A DNA stretch of 64,000 bases from Microbacterium luteum (GCF_015277875.1 NZ_CP063814.1:992001-1056000); one strand, 5' to 3'. Shown: positions 46,770 to 55,888, numbered from the stretch's first letter. A program made the numbers and translations. The notes: a model not told the origin generated them from the sequence alone.

Positions 46770-47014
46770 CGGAGGGCACCGCAGATCGCATCGAACAGCT
46801 CCGGACAGTGGCAGGGCTCGGGACTCCCCATCGGTGACGTCGTCGCGCAGACGTCCAGACAAGCACTGAGGCGGGCGCGACTGCCCGTAACTCACCCTCG
46901 CGTCGCCGGTTCCAGTGAGAACGCCCGTCGAATCCCCCTGGCTCCACGGGTCGTCCTGACCAAGCGATCTTGGACATCTTGTAGAGTTAGGGGGGCGTGT
47001 GACGGGAGGATGTA

Positions 47015-47245
47015 ATGGGTATAGATGAGTCCGAGTTCGTGGTGAACGGGATGACCTGCGCGCACTGCGAGCAGGCGCTGCGGACGGCACTGAGCGAGGT
47101 GCCGGGGGTCGTCCGGGTGGAAGCGGATGCCACGTCCGGCCGGGTCCGGCTGCAGCAGACGGGCCCGGTGGCACACGCCGCCGTCGAATCGGCGGTCACG
47201 GAGGCCGGCTACTCGGTGCTCTCATGGGCGACCGACCGGTTGTGA
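47015..47245 (+). CDS. copZ: Copper chaperone CopZ (HMA domain)
   Basis: The 76-residue protein is a single heavy-metal-associated domain with the copper motif GMTCAHC (Cys15, Cys18). It carries Cu(I) to CopA. A good GGGAGGA lies before ATG 47015. Its 3' end overlaps the CopD-CtaG gene by 22 bp. A TTGTAG half-site at 46979-46984 resembles the operator at 51589. The 245 bp before it hold no other gene. Confidence 0.93.
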   Translation: MGIDESEFVVNGMTCAHCEQALRTALSEVPGVVRVEADATSGRVRLQQTGPVAHAAVESAVTEAGYSVLSWATDRL

Positions 47246-49299
47246 CCGTCGCACCTCCGCCCGTACCCGGCGTCGCACCGGTGTCCGACCCCCCGGTCAG
47301 ACGCCTCGGCCGGTGGCCGCTGGTCCTGCTCACCGTCTTCGTGGTGATGTTGTCGGTGGCGCCGGCGGTGGTGACCACGATCCTCGCCGGTGAGGCTCCG
47401 TACGACCGGATCTTCGTCAGCTTCCCGGGTCTGGATGTGGCGATCTCCACCGCGGCCGGGCAGGGGGTCGCGGACCTGTCCTCGACCGTCACGGTCGGTG
47501 CGGTGTTGTGGATTCTGTTCTTCCGCAACGTGCGCGGGCGGGATGCGTCCCGGATGGCCGGGTCGGTCGAGCTGACGGTGCTGCAGGTCGCGTCGGCGGC
47601 GTGGGCAACATCGGCCGGCGCGATGATCGTCTTGGAGATGCTGGACAGCAGCGGCATCCCGTTCTCCCGACTCGGCGAGCCGGGGGCGATGTCGTTCCTG
47701 TATGACGCGAGCGCGTTCCCGCGAGCGTGGACGGTCGCGTTCGTCGCGGCGATGGTGACGTTCGGGGCGAGCATGTTCACCGAACGGTGGACGGGGCTAC
47801 TGATCCCGTTGTGGGCGTCCGTGTTCGGGGTGCTCGCACCGGTGGCGGTCGGACAGATCCTGGTCGGCCCGAACCACGACTTCGGCAGCGACGCGGGCAT
47901 CTACCAGACGCTGCTGACCAGTGCGGCGTTCGGGCTGCTGCTGGTCGGCGCGGCCCGGGTCCTGACCGGTCGGCTCATCGACCCGTTGATTCTGTGGCGG
48001 CTAGGAAAGACACTGGCGGTGCTGCTGCCGGTCATCGTGGCCAGCGACCTGCTGCTGGCGTGGTTCAAGCTCGCCGGAACCGGGCTGCTAGAGTCGGTCA
48101 CCGGCTGGCAGATCCTTATTCGGGGTCTCTTCCTGCTGGGCGTGGTGTCCATCACCGCGACCGGATGGGTGTGGGGGCGGCGCGGACGGTTGACCGCGCA
48201 CCGGATCACCGGGCTGCTAGTGGTAACGACGGTCATGATCGGCGGATGGCTCGGTGTGACCACTGCGATGACCCGGATCCCGCCGCCGCAGTATTTCGCG
48301 CCGACGAGCATCTCGCAGGTGTTCCTCGGGTTCGAGGTCCTCGACCCGCCGACAGCGCTGGTGCTGTTCACGCAGTGGCGGCCGAACATCCTGTTCCTCG
48401 TCGCCGCGATCGCCGCGGTGACGGTGTACCTGTGGGCGGTGCGGCGTGTGCGGCTACGTGGCGACGCATGGCCGGCGGGGCGGACGGCCGCCTGGGTCGC
48501 CGGGTGGGCGGTGGTGGTCTTCGTTACCAGCTCGGGGTTCGGGAAGTACTCCGCCCCGGACTTCGGGGTGCACATGATCGTGCACATGAGCCTGAACATG
48601 GCCGCCCCGATCCTGTTGGTCCTCGGCGGGGTGATCACGCTGCTGCTGCGCGCGACCCGCTCCGACCCCGCCCGGCCGGTGGGAATGCACGATTGGATCA
48701 CGTGGGTGCTGCACTGGCCGGTGCTGCGGTTCGTGTTCAACCCGCTGATCGTGTTCATTCTGTTCGTCGGCTCCTACTACGGCCTGTACTTCACCGGCAT
48801 CTTCGGGGAGTTCATGCGTTTCCATTGGGCGCATCAGCTGATGAACGTGCACTTCCTGATCGCCGGGTACCTGTTCTACGCGCTCGTGATCGGCGTCGAC
48901 CGGCCACCGCGGCCACTGCCCCACATCGGCAAGCTCGGGTTCGTGCTCGCCGCGATGCCGTTCCACGCGTTCTTCGGGGTGATCCTGATGACCGGGAACA
49001 TGCTGATCGCCGAGGACTTCTACCGCTATTTCGGGTTGCCCTGGTCGGACCTGCCCGCCGCGCAGTACTTCGCAGGCGGGGTCGCGTGGGCGGGGGGTGA
49101 GATCCCGCTGCTGCTGGTCATCATCGCCCTGGGCATCCAATGGTCCAGGCAGGATGCGAAGGACGCCCGCCGGAAGGATCGGCATCTGGACACCGGCCGC
49201 GACGACGAGTTCGACCAGTACAACCGGATGCTCGAGCAGCTGGCCGCGCGCGGTGTCGCGCGGCCAGCGCCCCGAACCGTGGAGGAGAACGACACATGA
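47224..49299 (+). CDS. CopD-CtaG fusion membrane protein
   Basis: A 691-residue polytopic protein. The first half (about 1-350) is a CopD-like domain with eight or so TM helices. The second half (about 390-655) is the caa3-type CtaG domain (FGKYSAPDFGVHMIVHMSLNMAAPIL, FHWAHQLMNVHFLIAGYLFY, MPFHAFFGVILMTGNMLIA). His and Met residues in these helices suggest copper handling for uptake or cytochrome oxidase assembly. It overlaps copZ at its start and copA at its end (ATGA), so the three are coupled. Confidence 0.9.
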   Translation: MGDRPVVTVAPPPVPGVAPVSDPPVRRLGRWPLVLLTVFVVMLSVAPAVVTTILAGEAPYDRIFVSFPGLDVAISTAAGQGVADLSSTVTVGAVLWILFFRNVRGRDASRMAGSVELTVLQVASAAWATSAGAMIVLEMLDSSGIPFSRLGEPGAMSFLYDASAFPRAWTVAFVAAMVTFGASMFTERWTGLLIPLWASVFGVLAPVAVGQILVGPNHDFGSDAGIYQTLLTSAAFGLLLVGAARVLTGRLIDPLILWRLGKTLAVLLPVIVASDLLLAWFKLAGTGLLESVTGWQILIRGLFLLGVVSITATGWVWGRRGRLTAHRITGLLVVTTVMIGGWLGVTTAMTRIPPPQYFAPTSISQVFLGFEVLDPPTALVLFTQWRPNILFLVAAIAAVTVYLWAVRRVRLRGDAWPAGRTAAWVAGWAVVVFVTSSGFGKYSAPDFGVHMIVHMSLNMAAPILLVLGGVITLLLRATRSDPARPVGMHDWITWVLHWPVLRFVFNPLIVFILFVGSYYGLYFTGIFGEFMRFHWAHQLMNVHFLIAGYLFYALVIGVDRPPRPLPHIGKLGFVLAAMPFHAFFGVILMTGNMLIAEDFYRYFGLPWSDLPAAQYFAGGVAWAGGEIPLLLVIIALGIQWSRQDAKDARRKDRHLDTGRDDEFDQYNRMLEQLAARGVARPAPRTVEENDT

Positions 49300-51563
49300 C
49301 CACCACGACCACCACGCCGGTGCTGGAGGCGGTGCAGCTAGATGTGTCCGGGATGACCTGCGCGGCCTGCGCGGGCCGGGTCGAGCGTGCACTGAACGGC
49401 CTGGACGGGGTGAGCGCAAGCGTGAACTACGCCACCGAACGCGCCCTCGTCACAGGACTCTCCCCGGACCGGGTCGACGAGGCGGTCCGGCGGGTAGAAA
49501 AGGCCGGGTACGGGGCGCACCCGCACGATGACGCGGACGACGCCTGGTCGCGGCGCGCCACCGAGGTGCGGATCAGCTCACTGCGACGTCGTCTGCTCGT
49601 CTCGGCGATCCTCACCGTCCCCCTGATGGACATCACCATCGTCCTGGCCCTGGTGCCGGGGTGGCGGTTCCCAGGATGGGAATGGGTGTGCGTGCTGTTG
49701 GCGCTGCCGATCGTGGGCTGGGCGGCCTGGCCCTTCCACAAGGCGACCCTGCGCAACCTGCGCCACGGCACGGTCAGCATGGACACCCTCGTCTCACTCG
49801 GCATCGCCGCATCTTTCGGGTGGGCGGTCGCCACCCTGCTGTTCGGCCTCGGTCAAGGGGGCGCCGGGTACTGGCTCGGGTTCGGGGTGACCCCGGAGGG
49901 CGCCAACTCCATCTATCTCGATGTCGCCGCCGGGATGACCACCTTCCAGCTCGCCGGCCGCTACTTCGAGACCCGCTCCCGACGCAAAGCCGGCGACGTG
50001 CTCGGCGCGCTGAACCAGCTCGCCGCCACCCACGTCCGCATCCGCACCGACAACACCGAGGAGATCCAGCCGGCGACCGCGCTGCGCGCCGGGGACGTGT
50101 TCGTGGTGCTCCCGGGAGAGACCATCCCCGCGGACGGCCTGATCATCGCAGGGGCGGCGGCCGTGGACACCAGCATGCTCACCGGCGAACCCGTCCCCGC
50201 CGACCTGACACCGGGAGATGCGGTGGTCGGCGGCACGATCAGCACGGACGGACGGCTGGAGGTGCGGGCGACCTCCGTGGGCGCGCACACTCAACTCGCG
50301 CAGATGGCGGCACTCGCGGAGCAGGCTCAGGCCCGCAAAGCCCGGGTGCAGACCCTCGTCGACAAGGTCACCAGCTACTTCGTGCCCGCCGTGATCGTCC
50401 TGGCCGTCCTCGTCGCCGCCGGGTGGATGATCGCCGGGACGTCGTTCGAGCAGGCCTTCGGGATCGGGATCTCGGTGCTCATCATCGCCTGCCCCTGTGC
50501 CCTCGGGCTCGCGACACCGACCGCGCTGATGGTCGGCATCGGCCGGGGCGCGACACTGGGCATCCTCGTCAAAGGCCAGGACGCGCTTGAAGCCAGCGGC
50601 ACCATCACCACCGTCGTCCTAGACAAGACAGGGACCCTCACCACCGGGGCGATGACCGCCCACCACCTCGCCCCCGTGGACGGCGTCACCGAACAGGAAC
50701 TCCTCGGCGTCGCCGCAGCCATCGAACGCGGCTCCGAGCACATCATCGCCCGCGCCATCCTCACCGCTGCGGAGAACCAGGGCATCGAGATCGCCCCCGT
50801 GACCGGATTCACCACCCACCCCGGGCGCGGCGCCTCCGGACAGCTCCACGGCGAGCAGATCCTCGTCGGCAGCCGGACGTTCCTCCTCGACCACGCCATC
50901 GACGTGCCCGCCGAGCCAGACACCGCCGAGAACACCGACGACGGTGCGGGTCAAGCCGCGGAGACATCCGTGCTCGTGGCACGCGGCGGCGTGCTCCTGG
51001 GGCGGATCGGGCTGCGGGACACGATCAAACGCGACGCCCGCACCGCGGTCGCCGCGCTGCACGCCCAAGGTTTGAAGACCGTCCTGCTCACCGGAGACAC
51101 CCCCGCCGCGGCCGCGAGCGTCGCCGCCCGCCTCGGCATCGACACAGTGCTCGCCGGGGTGCTGCCCGCCGAGAAGGCCGACGCGATCCGCAGCCTGCAG
51201 GAGAACGGCGCCCGGGTCGCAATGGTCGGCGATGGCATCAACGACGCCGTCGCCCTCGCCGCCGCCGACCTCGGACTCGCCATGGTCTCCGGCTCCGACA
51301 TCGCCCTGAAATCCGCCGACATCATCCTCGTCCGCGACGACCTCGCCGTCATCCCCGACGCCATCGGCCTGTCCCGTCGCACCCTACGCACCATCAAGAC
51401 CAACCTCGGCTGGGCATTCGGATACAACATCGCCGCGATCCCGATCGCCGCCGCCGGACTGCTCAACCCGCTCATCGCCGCCGGCGCGATGGCGCTCTCC
51501 TCCGTCCTGGTGGTCTACAACAGTCTCCGGCTGCAGAACTTCCGCCGCACCCCTCGCCGCTGA
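49296..51563 (+). CDS. copA: Copper-exporting P1B-type ATPase CopA
   Basis: The 755-residue ATPase has one N-terminal HMA domain (GMTCAAC, Cys22/25), eight TM helices with the copper motif CPC in IACPCALGLATPTALM, the phosphorylation site DKTGTLT and hinge GDGIND. The HP motif reads SEHII rather than SEHPL; His is kept but Pro is lost. GDGINDAV replaces the usual GDGINDAP. It exports Cu(I). ATG 49296 overlaps the previous gene. Confidence 0.95.
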   Translation: MTTTTTTPVLEAVQLDVSGMTCAACAGRVERALNGLDGVSASVNYATERALVTGLSPDRVDEAVRRVEKAGYGAHPHDDADDAWSRRATEVRISSLRRRLLVSAILTVPLMDITIVLALVPGWRFPGWEWVCVLLALPIVGWAAWPFHKATLRNLRHGTVSMDTLVSLGIAASFGWAVATLLFGLGQGGAGYWLGFGVTPEGANSIYLDVAAGMTTFQLAGRYFETRSRRKAGDVLGALNQLAATHVRIRTDNTEEIQPATALRAGDVFVVLPGETIPADGLIIAGAAAVDTSMLTGEPVPADLTPGDAVVGGTISTDGRLEVRATSVGAHTQLAQMAALAEQAQARKARVQTLVDKVTSYFVPAVIVLAVLVAAGWMIAGTSFEQAFGIGISVLIIACPCALGLATPTALMVGIGRGATLGILVKGQDALEASGTITTVVLDKTGTLTTGAMTAHHLAPVDGVTEQELLGVAAAIERGSEHIIARAILTAAENQGIEIAPVTGFTTHPGRGASGQLHGEQILVGSRTFLLDHAIDVPAEPDTAENTDDGAGQAAETSVLVARGGVLLGRIGLRDTIKRDARTAVAALHAQGLKTVLLTGDTPAAAASVAARLGIDTVLAGVLPAEKADAIRSLQENGARVAMVGDGINDAVALAAADLGLAMVSGSDIALKSADIILVRDDLAVIPDAIGLSRRTLRTIKTNLGWAFGYNIAAIPIAAAGLLNPLIAAGAMALSSVLVVYNSLRLQNFRRTPRR

Positions 51564-51588
51564 GCGACCCCCTCGACGTTCGAGAACG

Positions 51589-51603
51589 ACTACAACTTGT
51601 AGT
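51589..51603. promoter_or_regulatory. BlaI/CopY-type operator
   Basis: ACTACAACTTGTAGT is a perfect 15-bp palindrome with the TACA-N-TGTA core of BlaI/MecI/CopY operators. It lies 12 bp before the GTG of the next gene, over its expected promoter. Related half-sites occur before blaI (TTGTAC, 45540-45545) and copZ (TTGTAG, 46979-46984). Confidence 0.65.
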
Positions 51604-51614
51604 AGTCTTTGGGT

Positions 51615-52241
51615 GTGATCGCTGCTCCGTGGAACATCATCCTGACCATCGCTTTCGTGTTCACCGGCCTGGTCTGCCTGATCGACCTCGCACCCCGGCT
51701 GACGAGGACGCGTCGGAAGGGAAAGCCGTTCGACGGGGAGATCCTGGTCGACATCAACCACATCCTGATGTCGGCCGCGATGATCTGGATGTCCTGGTCG
51801 ATGGAGTCCGAGCTCGCACTCTGGGTGCAGGTCGGGGTTTTCGCGGTGCTCACCCTCGCCCTCGTGCCTTTTCCGGTCCGCGCCCGTACCGCCACAGGGC
51901 GCGTCGACCTGGTGGGGCACCTCACCCTGAACGCCGCGATGATCTGGATGCTCGCCGCAATGCCGCTGCTCATGGCCGACATGCACATGCCCATGGATGT
52001 GGGTGACGGCGACGCGATGGGCATGGACGGTCAGATGCCGATGGGTGACGCCGCCCCGATGATGATGGGCACCCCGATGTGGGTCGACGTCGTCAACGTT
52101 GTCTTCGTCGCGCTCAGCGCCGCGACCATGCTGTGGTGGCTCTTCCGGCTGATCCGTAGTGGCCACCACCGCCTGCACGCCACCTGCCATGCCGTGATGG
52201 CTGCCGGCATGGGCGTCATGCTCGTGCTGATGAACGGCTGA
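51615..52241 (+). CDS. Met/His-rich DUF5134-like membrane protein
   Basis: The 208-residue protein has about five TM helices. A loop very rich in Met, Asp and Gly (about 118-152, with MADMHMPMDV, MGMDGQMPMG and MMMGTPMW) probably binds Cu(I). It fits DUF5134 proteins found in actinobacterial copper loci. GTG 51615 is used; the operator palindrome just upstream leaves room for only a very short leader. It ends 115 bp from the convergent acyltransferase gene. Confidence 0.8.
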   Translation: MIAAPWNIILTIAFVFTGLVCLIDLAPRLTRTRRKGKPFDGEILVDINHILMSAAMIWMSWSMESELALWVQVGVFAVLTLALVPFPVRARTATGRVDLVGHLTLNAAMIWMLAAMPLLMADMHMPMDVGDGDAMGMDGQMPMGDAAPMMMGTPMWVDVVNVVFVALSAATMLWWLFRLIRSGHHRLHATCHAVMAAGMGVMLVLMNG

Positions 52242-52356
52242 CCCCGCCGGTCACGTCGCTCGAATCCCCCGACGGCGCAGGCTTCATCTCACGGAGTCTG
52301 TTGCGTCCGGCCAGCCCCGCGGCTTCTATCTCCGCTTGGTCGGTCGGGAGGACTCG

Positions 52357-53544
52357 TCAACGAACGTCGGAGCGGTGCGCATCGTCTCGCGAGGCGGATC
52401 GCCCGGAGGACGTCGAGCGACGGGCGGGAAGGTGGGTCATCGCCCGCTCGAGCGGGCCACGCCCGAACAGTAGCGCCCAGACGGTGCGGCCCGTGACGGT
52501 TGCGATGGTCAAGGGCCAGAACGGGGCCATGTCACGGAACGCGGCGAGATCGCCGGTGGTGCCCACGCCGATGCTGGCGATCACGGCCCACAGGAGCAGC
52601 TGCGCGATGTAGGCGGTCAGCGGCATGCTGCCGGTGGCCCGCAGCGGCAGGGTGATCCAGATCAGTGGTGTGCGACAGGCGAGTAGACAGACACTGATCG
52701 CGGCGATGGCGAACCCACCGGAACCGATCACCTCGAGAAGCCCGCTGGAGTGAGGCTCGGCCGTCCACAGCACGTCCCAGAACGCCCCGTCGTCGGGGAC
52801 GTCCCGCGTGCCGGAGACGGCGTCGAGGCCGTACCCAAGGACCGCGAGAGCTGTGCCGGCACCGAGCATGGCCAGCTGGGTGCGCAGCCGGCGAATGTCG
52901 GTGCGGGCGAGCCCGAGCCCGGCGAGCACGAACGCGATCCAGACCGGGAACGGGTAGTACCAACCGAGCAGCCAGGCCGCCATGCGACCGCTGCCGGTCT
53001 CCCACCACGGGAACGCGTCGACCCATGCCTGCAGGAAAGGGGTGAGAAGCGCGATCCCTCCCGCGGCGAGCAGCACCTGTCGCGGGCTGAGCGAGAGAAA
53101 TGGCAGCGCGAGCAGGAAAAGGATCGCGTAAGCGGGCAGGATGATGTAGACCGGGACCCCGAGGCCGAGGAGGACGACACCGATCAGCCAGAGCAGCAGT
53201 GACCGGTAGACCAGTCGTGCTCGCAGCGTCGGCAGTTCCGAGGAGGTAGGTCGCCGGGTCCCGCCGGCCATCAGCCCCAGGGAGACACCGGCGAGTGTGG
53301 CGAACAGGATCGAGGAGCGATCCTGCACGATGCCCGTCCAGGTTCCCGGATCGCTCCAGACCAGCGGGGTGATCCACAGCAGGTGCGCGGCGAACATTCC
53401 CACCACCGCCAGGCCCCGCGCGAGATCGATGCCGGGGATGCGGTCTTGCGCGTGCAGATGCGCCCAATTCACAGCTAAGCGCTCACGGAGCTGCGTCCGT
53501 GCGACCTTGGAGACGGGACCGTGCGGTCGGTCGGTGGGAGGCAT
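52357..53544 (-). CDS. Membrane acyltransferase (HGSNAT/DUF1624-like)
   Basis: The 395-residue protein has about ten TM helices. The N-terminal RIPGIDLARGLAVVGMFAAHLLW is the marker of heparan-alpha-glucosaminide N-acetyltransferase-domain proteins. The end resembles DUF418-type MPLTAYIAQLLLW. It may move acyl groups onto a cell-wall or sugar acceptor. The ATG at 53544 is only 4 bp from an IS3 element (53549), which separates the gene from its original leader; no ribosome binding site is now seen there. Confidence 0.85.
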   Translation of the reverse strand: MPPTDRPHGPVSKVARTQLRERLAVNWAHLHAQDRIPGIDLARGLAVVGMFAAHLLWITPLVWSDPGTWTGIVQDRSSILFATLAGVSLGLMAGGTRRPTSSELPTLRARLVYRSLLLWLIGVVLLGLGVPVYIILPAYAILFLLALPFLSLSPRQVLLAAGGIALLTPFLQAWVDAFPWWETGSGRMAAWLLGWYYPFPVWIAFVLAGLGLARTDIRRLRTQLAMLGAGTALAVLGYGLDAVSGTRDVPDDGAFWDVLWTAEPHSSGLLEVIGSGGFAIAAISVCLLACRTPLIWITLPLRATGSMPLTAYIAQLLLWAVIASIGVGTTGDLAAFRDMAPFWPLTIATVTGRTVWALLFGRGPLERAMTHLPARRSTSSGRSASRDDAHRSDVR

Positions 53545-53578
53545 GGGGTGAAGCGCCCCGGGTTTCGTGGAGGCTCGG

Positions 53579-54553
53579 TTAGTTGGTTCCGGCCCCGGCG
53601 GGGACGTGTTCTTGAGCGTATTCGACCGCTGCCTGGGATGCCCAGTGGACGGCCTCTGCTTCGACGGGCGGGGTCATCCCGATCTCGCCGTGAAGGCGTC
53701 GGTGGTTGTACCAGTCGATGTACTCCGCGACGGCGATCTCGACATCGCGGATCGATGCCCAGCCGCCCTTCGGGCGCATGACCGGGTTGCGGATGCACTC
53801 GGCTTTGAACAGCGAGTTCAGCGCCTCGGCCATCGCGTTGTCGCACGAATCGCCCTTGGAGCCGACGCTGGCGACCGCGTCGGCTTCGGCGAGGCGTTCG
53901 GTGTAGCGGATGGCTCGATATTGAACTCCGCGGTCGGAGTGGTGGATCAGTCCGGACACGTCCTGGCCGGCGCGCTGCCGTTCCCACAAGCCCATGTCCA
54001 GTGCGTCGAGAGCGAGATCGGTGCGCATGCTCGTGGAGACCTGCCAGCCCACGACGCGGCGGCTGAACACGTCCAGGACGAACGCGGCGTAGACCCAGCC
54101 GGCGTGGGTGCGGATGTAGGTCAGATCTGCGACCCAGAGCTGGTTCGGCGCGGTCGCTTCGAAGCGCCGCTCCACCAGGTCCAGCGGCCGCTCCGTCTCC
54201 GCACCGTCGCCGAACGTCGTGCGGCGGGACTTGTCGCGCCGGATCCCTTGGATCCCTTCCTGCCGCATCAGCCGCTCGACCGTGCAGCGGGCCACTTCCA
54301 CGCCCTGCCGATTCAGTTCGGCGTGGATCTTCCGCACCCCGTAGACGCCAAGGTTCGCCTTATGCGTGACCCGGATGTCGACGGTCAGTGCCGCGTCCCT
54401 GACCGCCCTCGCCGACGGCGGGCGGACCTTGGCGGCGTAGTAGGTGCTCGGGGCGATCTGCATACCCGCGTCACGCAGGACACGACAGATCGGCTCGACC
54501 CCGAACCGGTCGCGGTGCCCGTCGATGTACTCGACGAGCACCGCGGTGGGCAC
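53579..54553 (-). CDS. IS3-family transposase OrfB
   Basis: The 324-residue product has the IS3 integrase core: HTH_21-type N-terminus (LGVYGVRKIHAELNRQG), DDE residues in WVADLTYIRTHAG, IHHSDRGVQY and DNAMAEALNSLFKAE, and the C-terminal IDWYNHRRLHGEIGM. GTG 54553 gives OrfB alone. It is in the -1 frame relative to orfA and the frame is open back to the T6C run at 54592-54598, so a fused OrfAB is likely. Confidence 0.94.
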   Translation of the reverse strand: MPTAVLVEYIDGHRDRFGVEPICRVLRDAGMQIAPSTYYAAKVRPPSARAVRDAALTVDIRVTHKANLGVYGVRKIHAELNRQGVEVARCTVERLMRQEGIQGIRRDKSRRTTFGDGAETERPLDLVERRFEATAPNQLWVADLTYIRTHAGWVYAAFVLDVFSRRVVGWQVSTSMRTDLALDALDMGLWERQRAGQDVSGLIHHSDRGVQYRAIRYTERLAEADAVASVGSKGDSCDNAMAEALNSLFKAECIRNPVMRPKGGWASIRDVEIAVAEYIDWYNHRRLHGEIGMTPPVEAEAVHWASQAAVEYAQEHVPAGAGTN

Positions 54554-54558
54554 CTCGG

Positions 54559-54879
54559 CTACTTCAGCTTGCGGTCGAGCTCCGCCGCCGCGAAAAAAGC
54601 CGACGCGGTCTTGAGGATCTCGTTCGCGCGACGCAGCTCCCGCACCTCGCGCTCGAGGTCCGCGATCCGCTGCGCGTCCGCGGTCGTCGTGCCCGGCGCG
54701 ATGCCGTCGTCGACCTCGGCCTGCCGCACCCAGGTCCGTAACGCTTCCGGATGGATCCCGAGCTGGTCCGCAATCCGCTTGATCGCGCCGACCCTCGACT
54801 CAGGATCTCGACGCGCGTCCAACGCCATCCGCATCGCCCGATCCTTCAGCTCCTCGCTGTACTTCCGTGGTGCTGCCAT
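54559..54879 (-). CDS. IS3-family OrfA
   Basis: The 106-residue protein has the IS3 HTH (YSEELKDRAMRMALDARRD, IADQLGIHPEALRTWVRQAE) and a zipper (RIADLEREVRELRRANEILK). ATG 54879 is chosen because GGGAG lies just upstream; ATG 54888 is an alternative. Near its end the coding strand reads GGCTTTTTTCGC, a plausible slippery site for -1 frameshifting into orfB. Confidence 0.9.
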   Translation of the reverse strand: MAAPRKYSEELKDRAMRMALDARRDPESRVGAIKRIADQLGIHPEALRTWVRQAEVDDGIAPGTTTADAQRIADLEREVRELRRANEILKTASAFFAAAELDRKLK

Positions 54880-54992
54880 GACTCCCATCCTTCACAGGTT
54901 TGAGAGCCTCCATCACACCCGGGGCGCTTCAGGGCTCTCTTCGCAGTTTGAGCGGACGCAGGGGCACCGGACTGTTGCGCGGGGCGCCGGTC

Positions 54993-55692
54993 CTAGACCG
55001 TTCCGGTGCCCAGCAGGGTGCCGATTCCGTAGGTCGCGGCCAGGGCGATGGTGCCGCCGACGACCACACGCACGGCCGCACGGCCCGGCCGGGCCTTGCC
55101 GAGTCGGGCACCGAGCGCGCCGGTGACGGCGAGGGCGACGAGCACCAGCACGAAGGTGGTCGGGATGCGGATGCCTGCGGGCAGTAGGAGGATCGCGAGG
55201 AAGGGCACGACGCCGCCGAGGAGGAACGCGATCGCGGACGCGGACGCCGCGCCCCATGCGCTGACGACCTCGTCCTCGGCCAGCCGGTGCTCGATGTCGA
55301 TGTGGGCGGCCAGCGCGTCGCGGGCGGAGAGCTCTTCGGCGACCTTCCGGGCGGTGGGTTCGGTGAGGCCTCGAGCCTGATACGACGCGACCAGTTCCTG
55401 GAACTCGGCATCGGGGTCGGCTGCGAGGTGTCCGCGTTCCTCGTCGATGGCGGAGCGTTGACTGTCACGCTGGCTGCTGACGGAGACGTACTCGCCCAGG
55501 GCCATCGAGACGGCGCCGCCGACGAGGGCGGCGACACCGGCGGAGAGCAGGGCGGGTTCCCCCGCAGCAGCGCTGGCGACGCCGACGACGACAGTGGCGA
55601 CGGACACGATCCCGTCGTTGGCGCCGAGGACCCCCGGCACGTAGCTTGTTGAGGCGTTGGACGCGGGTGGCGGAGGGCGTGGGAGTGGTCAT
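54993..55692 (-). pseudogene. VIT1/CCC1-family transporter with a 1-nt frameshift near its start
   Basis: The natural start (ATG 55692, MTTPTPSATRVQRLNKLRAG) is one base out of frame with the rest (VLGANDGIVSVATVVVGVAS onward). The break is in a G5 run (C5 at 55631-55635). With four G the family motif RAGVLGANDG is restored. The remaining 215 codons, open from GTG 55640, cover all TM helices and the cytosolic helical domain (EYVSVSSQRDSQ, HIDIEHRLAEDE). VIT proteins move Fe2+ or Mn2+ out of the cytosol. The product could still be made from GTG 55640, or the extra G is a sequencing error. Confidence 0.75.
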
Positions 55693-55820
55693 GGGTCCTT
55701 CTTCCGAATCGTCATGTGTCGCTAGCGCGATCGAGTGGAGCCCGCGTCGTTTCCCCGCATCTTCGGTTCCTCGACTTCTTCAGCGCTGCCGGGGCGTCCG
55801 GTAACGGGTCTCTTCTCGGC

Positions 55821-55860
55821 CACCGGGCTACGCAGAGCCTGAGATCTGCGTAGCCCGGTG
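55821..55860. terminator. Perfect 16-bp hairpin after the P-type ATPase gene
   Basis: CACCGGGCTACGCAGA (55821-55836) pairs fully with 55845-55860 around an 8-nt loop. It lies 28 bp beyond the stop of the minus-strand P-type ATPase gene and 128 bp before the VIT start, so it probably ends or attenuates the metal-ATPase transcript. No T run follows. Confidence 0.65.
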
Positions 55861-55888
55861 TCGACGTGTGTGCTGCCGTGCATGCTGG

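Larger units (their letters stand above)
53549..54931 (-). mobile_element. IS3-family insertion sequence (copy 2, different type), 1383 bp
   Basis: Inverted repeats of 28 bp with three mismatches at 53549-53576 and 54904-54931 begin TGAAGCGCCCCGGG. A 3-bp repeat GGG flanks them (53546-53548 and 54932-54934). orfA and orfB lie on the minus strand. It differs from the element at 541-1835. It stands between the acyltransferase start codon and that gene's former upstream DNA. Confidence 0.93.
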
